A stretch of 6,407 nt of DNA, from assembly GCA_009786675.1 (NCBI GenBank), contig WQRP01000067.1, forward strand, positions 2,351 to 8,757, in the 5' to 3' direction. Numbering within the stretch: the first letter of the stretch is position 1; each line of letters opens with the position of its first letter. A program made the translations under genes and the position numbers. Source of the stretch: Treponema sp. GTDB lineage: Bacteria > Spirochaetota > Spirochaetia > Treponematales > Breznakiellaceae. Below are positions 6,333 to 6,407 of the stretch, piece by piece. The notes beneath the pieces were generated by a model that saw only the letters and a list, made by a program, of their open reading frames with translations, was not told the DNA's origin and did no database searches.

Positions 6333-6376
6333 ATCCAACATGAGATTGTCGATGGCTCCAAAACCGCAAACTTCAC

Positions 6377-6407
6377 GGGCACAGGGCACAGGGCACAGGG
6401 CACAGGG
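6377..6407. repeat. GGGCACA heptamer tandem repeat, G-quadruplex motif
   Basis: Four perfect copies of GGGCACA (6377-6404) plus a further GGG run to the window edge, so the array probably continues. Five GGG tracts separated by four-base CACA spacers satisfy the usual pattern for an intramolecular G-quadruplex on the plus strand. The array begins about 38 bp after the predicted transcription start, so it would be transcribed early, with the G-rich strand as RNA. Heptamer tandem repeats of this kind are known as short tandemly repeated repetitive sequences in some bacteria; membership of such a family here is inferred. Confidence 0.85.

Noticed and set aside
6310..6338. A minus-strand promoter for the kinase overlapping the rightward one (TTGGAT, 17 bp, CATAAA)
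   Set aside because: The spacing is right but the hexamers match the consensus at only three and four of six positions, too weak to list as a feature. The kinase must have a promoter nearby, so this remains a possibility.
6377..6407. Heptamer array as a CRISPR
   Set aside because: Units are 7 bp and contiguous, with no unique spacers; it is a simple tandem repeat.

Overview
This GC-rich bacterial window is packed with genes. It holds one rightward operon (an unidentified partial gene, then rsgA, mutS2 and moeA), one convergent sugar or polyol kinase gene on the minus strand, and a short intergenic region at the right end. MutS2 of the Smr type beside RsgA rules out enterobacteria. The wording of the proteins and the G/C homopolymer tracts suggest a spirochaete, perhaps a GC-rich Treponema relative, but this is an inference with only moderate support.

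Layout. Bases 1-117 are the last 38 codons of a gene that enters from the left. Its stop overlaps the rsgA start as ATGA. rsgA (114-1088) overlaps mutS2 (1078-3552) by 11 bp, and mutS2 overlaps moeA (3549-4823) by GTGA. The four rightward genes therefore look like one transcript with translational coupling. Its promoter is not visible and must lie left of the window. moeA and the minus-strand FGGY kinase (4820-6244) converge and share the palindrome TTAA as their stop codons, inside GGGGTTAACCCC. Beyond the kinase start, bases 6245-6407 contain a perfect consensus sigma-70 promoter pointing rightwards (TTGACA, 17 bp, TATAAT). It is followed within about 45 bp by a GGGCACA heptamer tandem repeat with G-quadruplex potential that runs off the window.

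Function. RsgA is a 30S ribosome-assembly GTPase. MutS2 is an ABC-type ATPase with a C-terminal Smr domain, implicated in recombination control and, in Bacillus, in splitting collided ribosomes. MoeA inserts molybdenum into molybdopterin. The first two may share a ribosome theme; moeA probably just shares the transcript. The kinase phosphorylates an unidentified sugar or polyol.

The most unusual feature is a set of C-run/G-run palindromes (C9G8 in mutS2, C9G7 in moeA, and a G11 half-site at the left edge). They lie inside coding sequence in the same reading phase and are translated as Pro-Pro-Pro-Gly-Gly linkers. They look like a dispersed, frame-compatible element and are also potential slippage sites. 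No wholly new system is evident; four of the five genes belong to well-known families.
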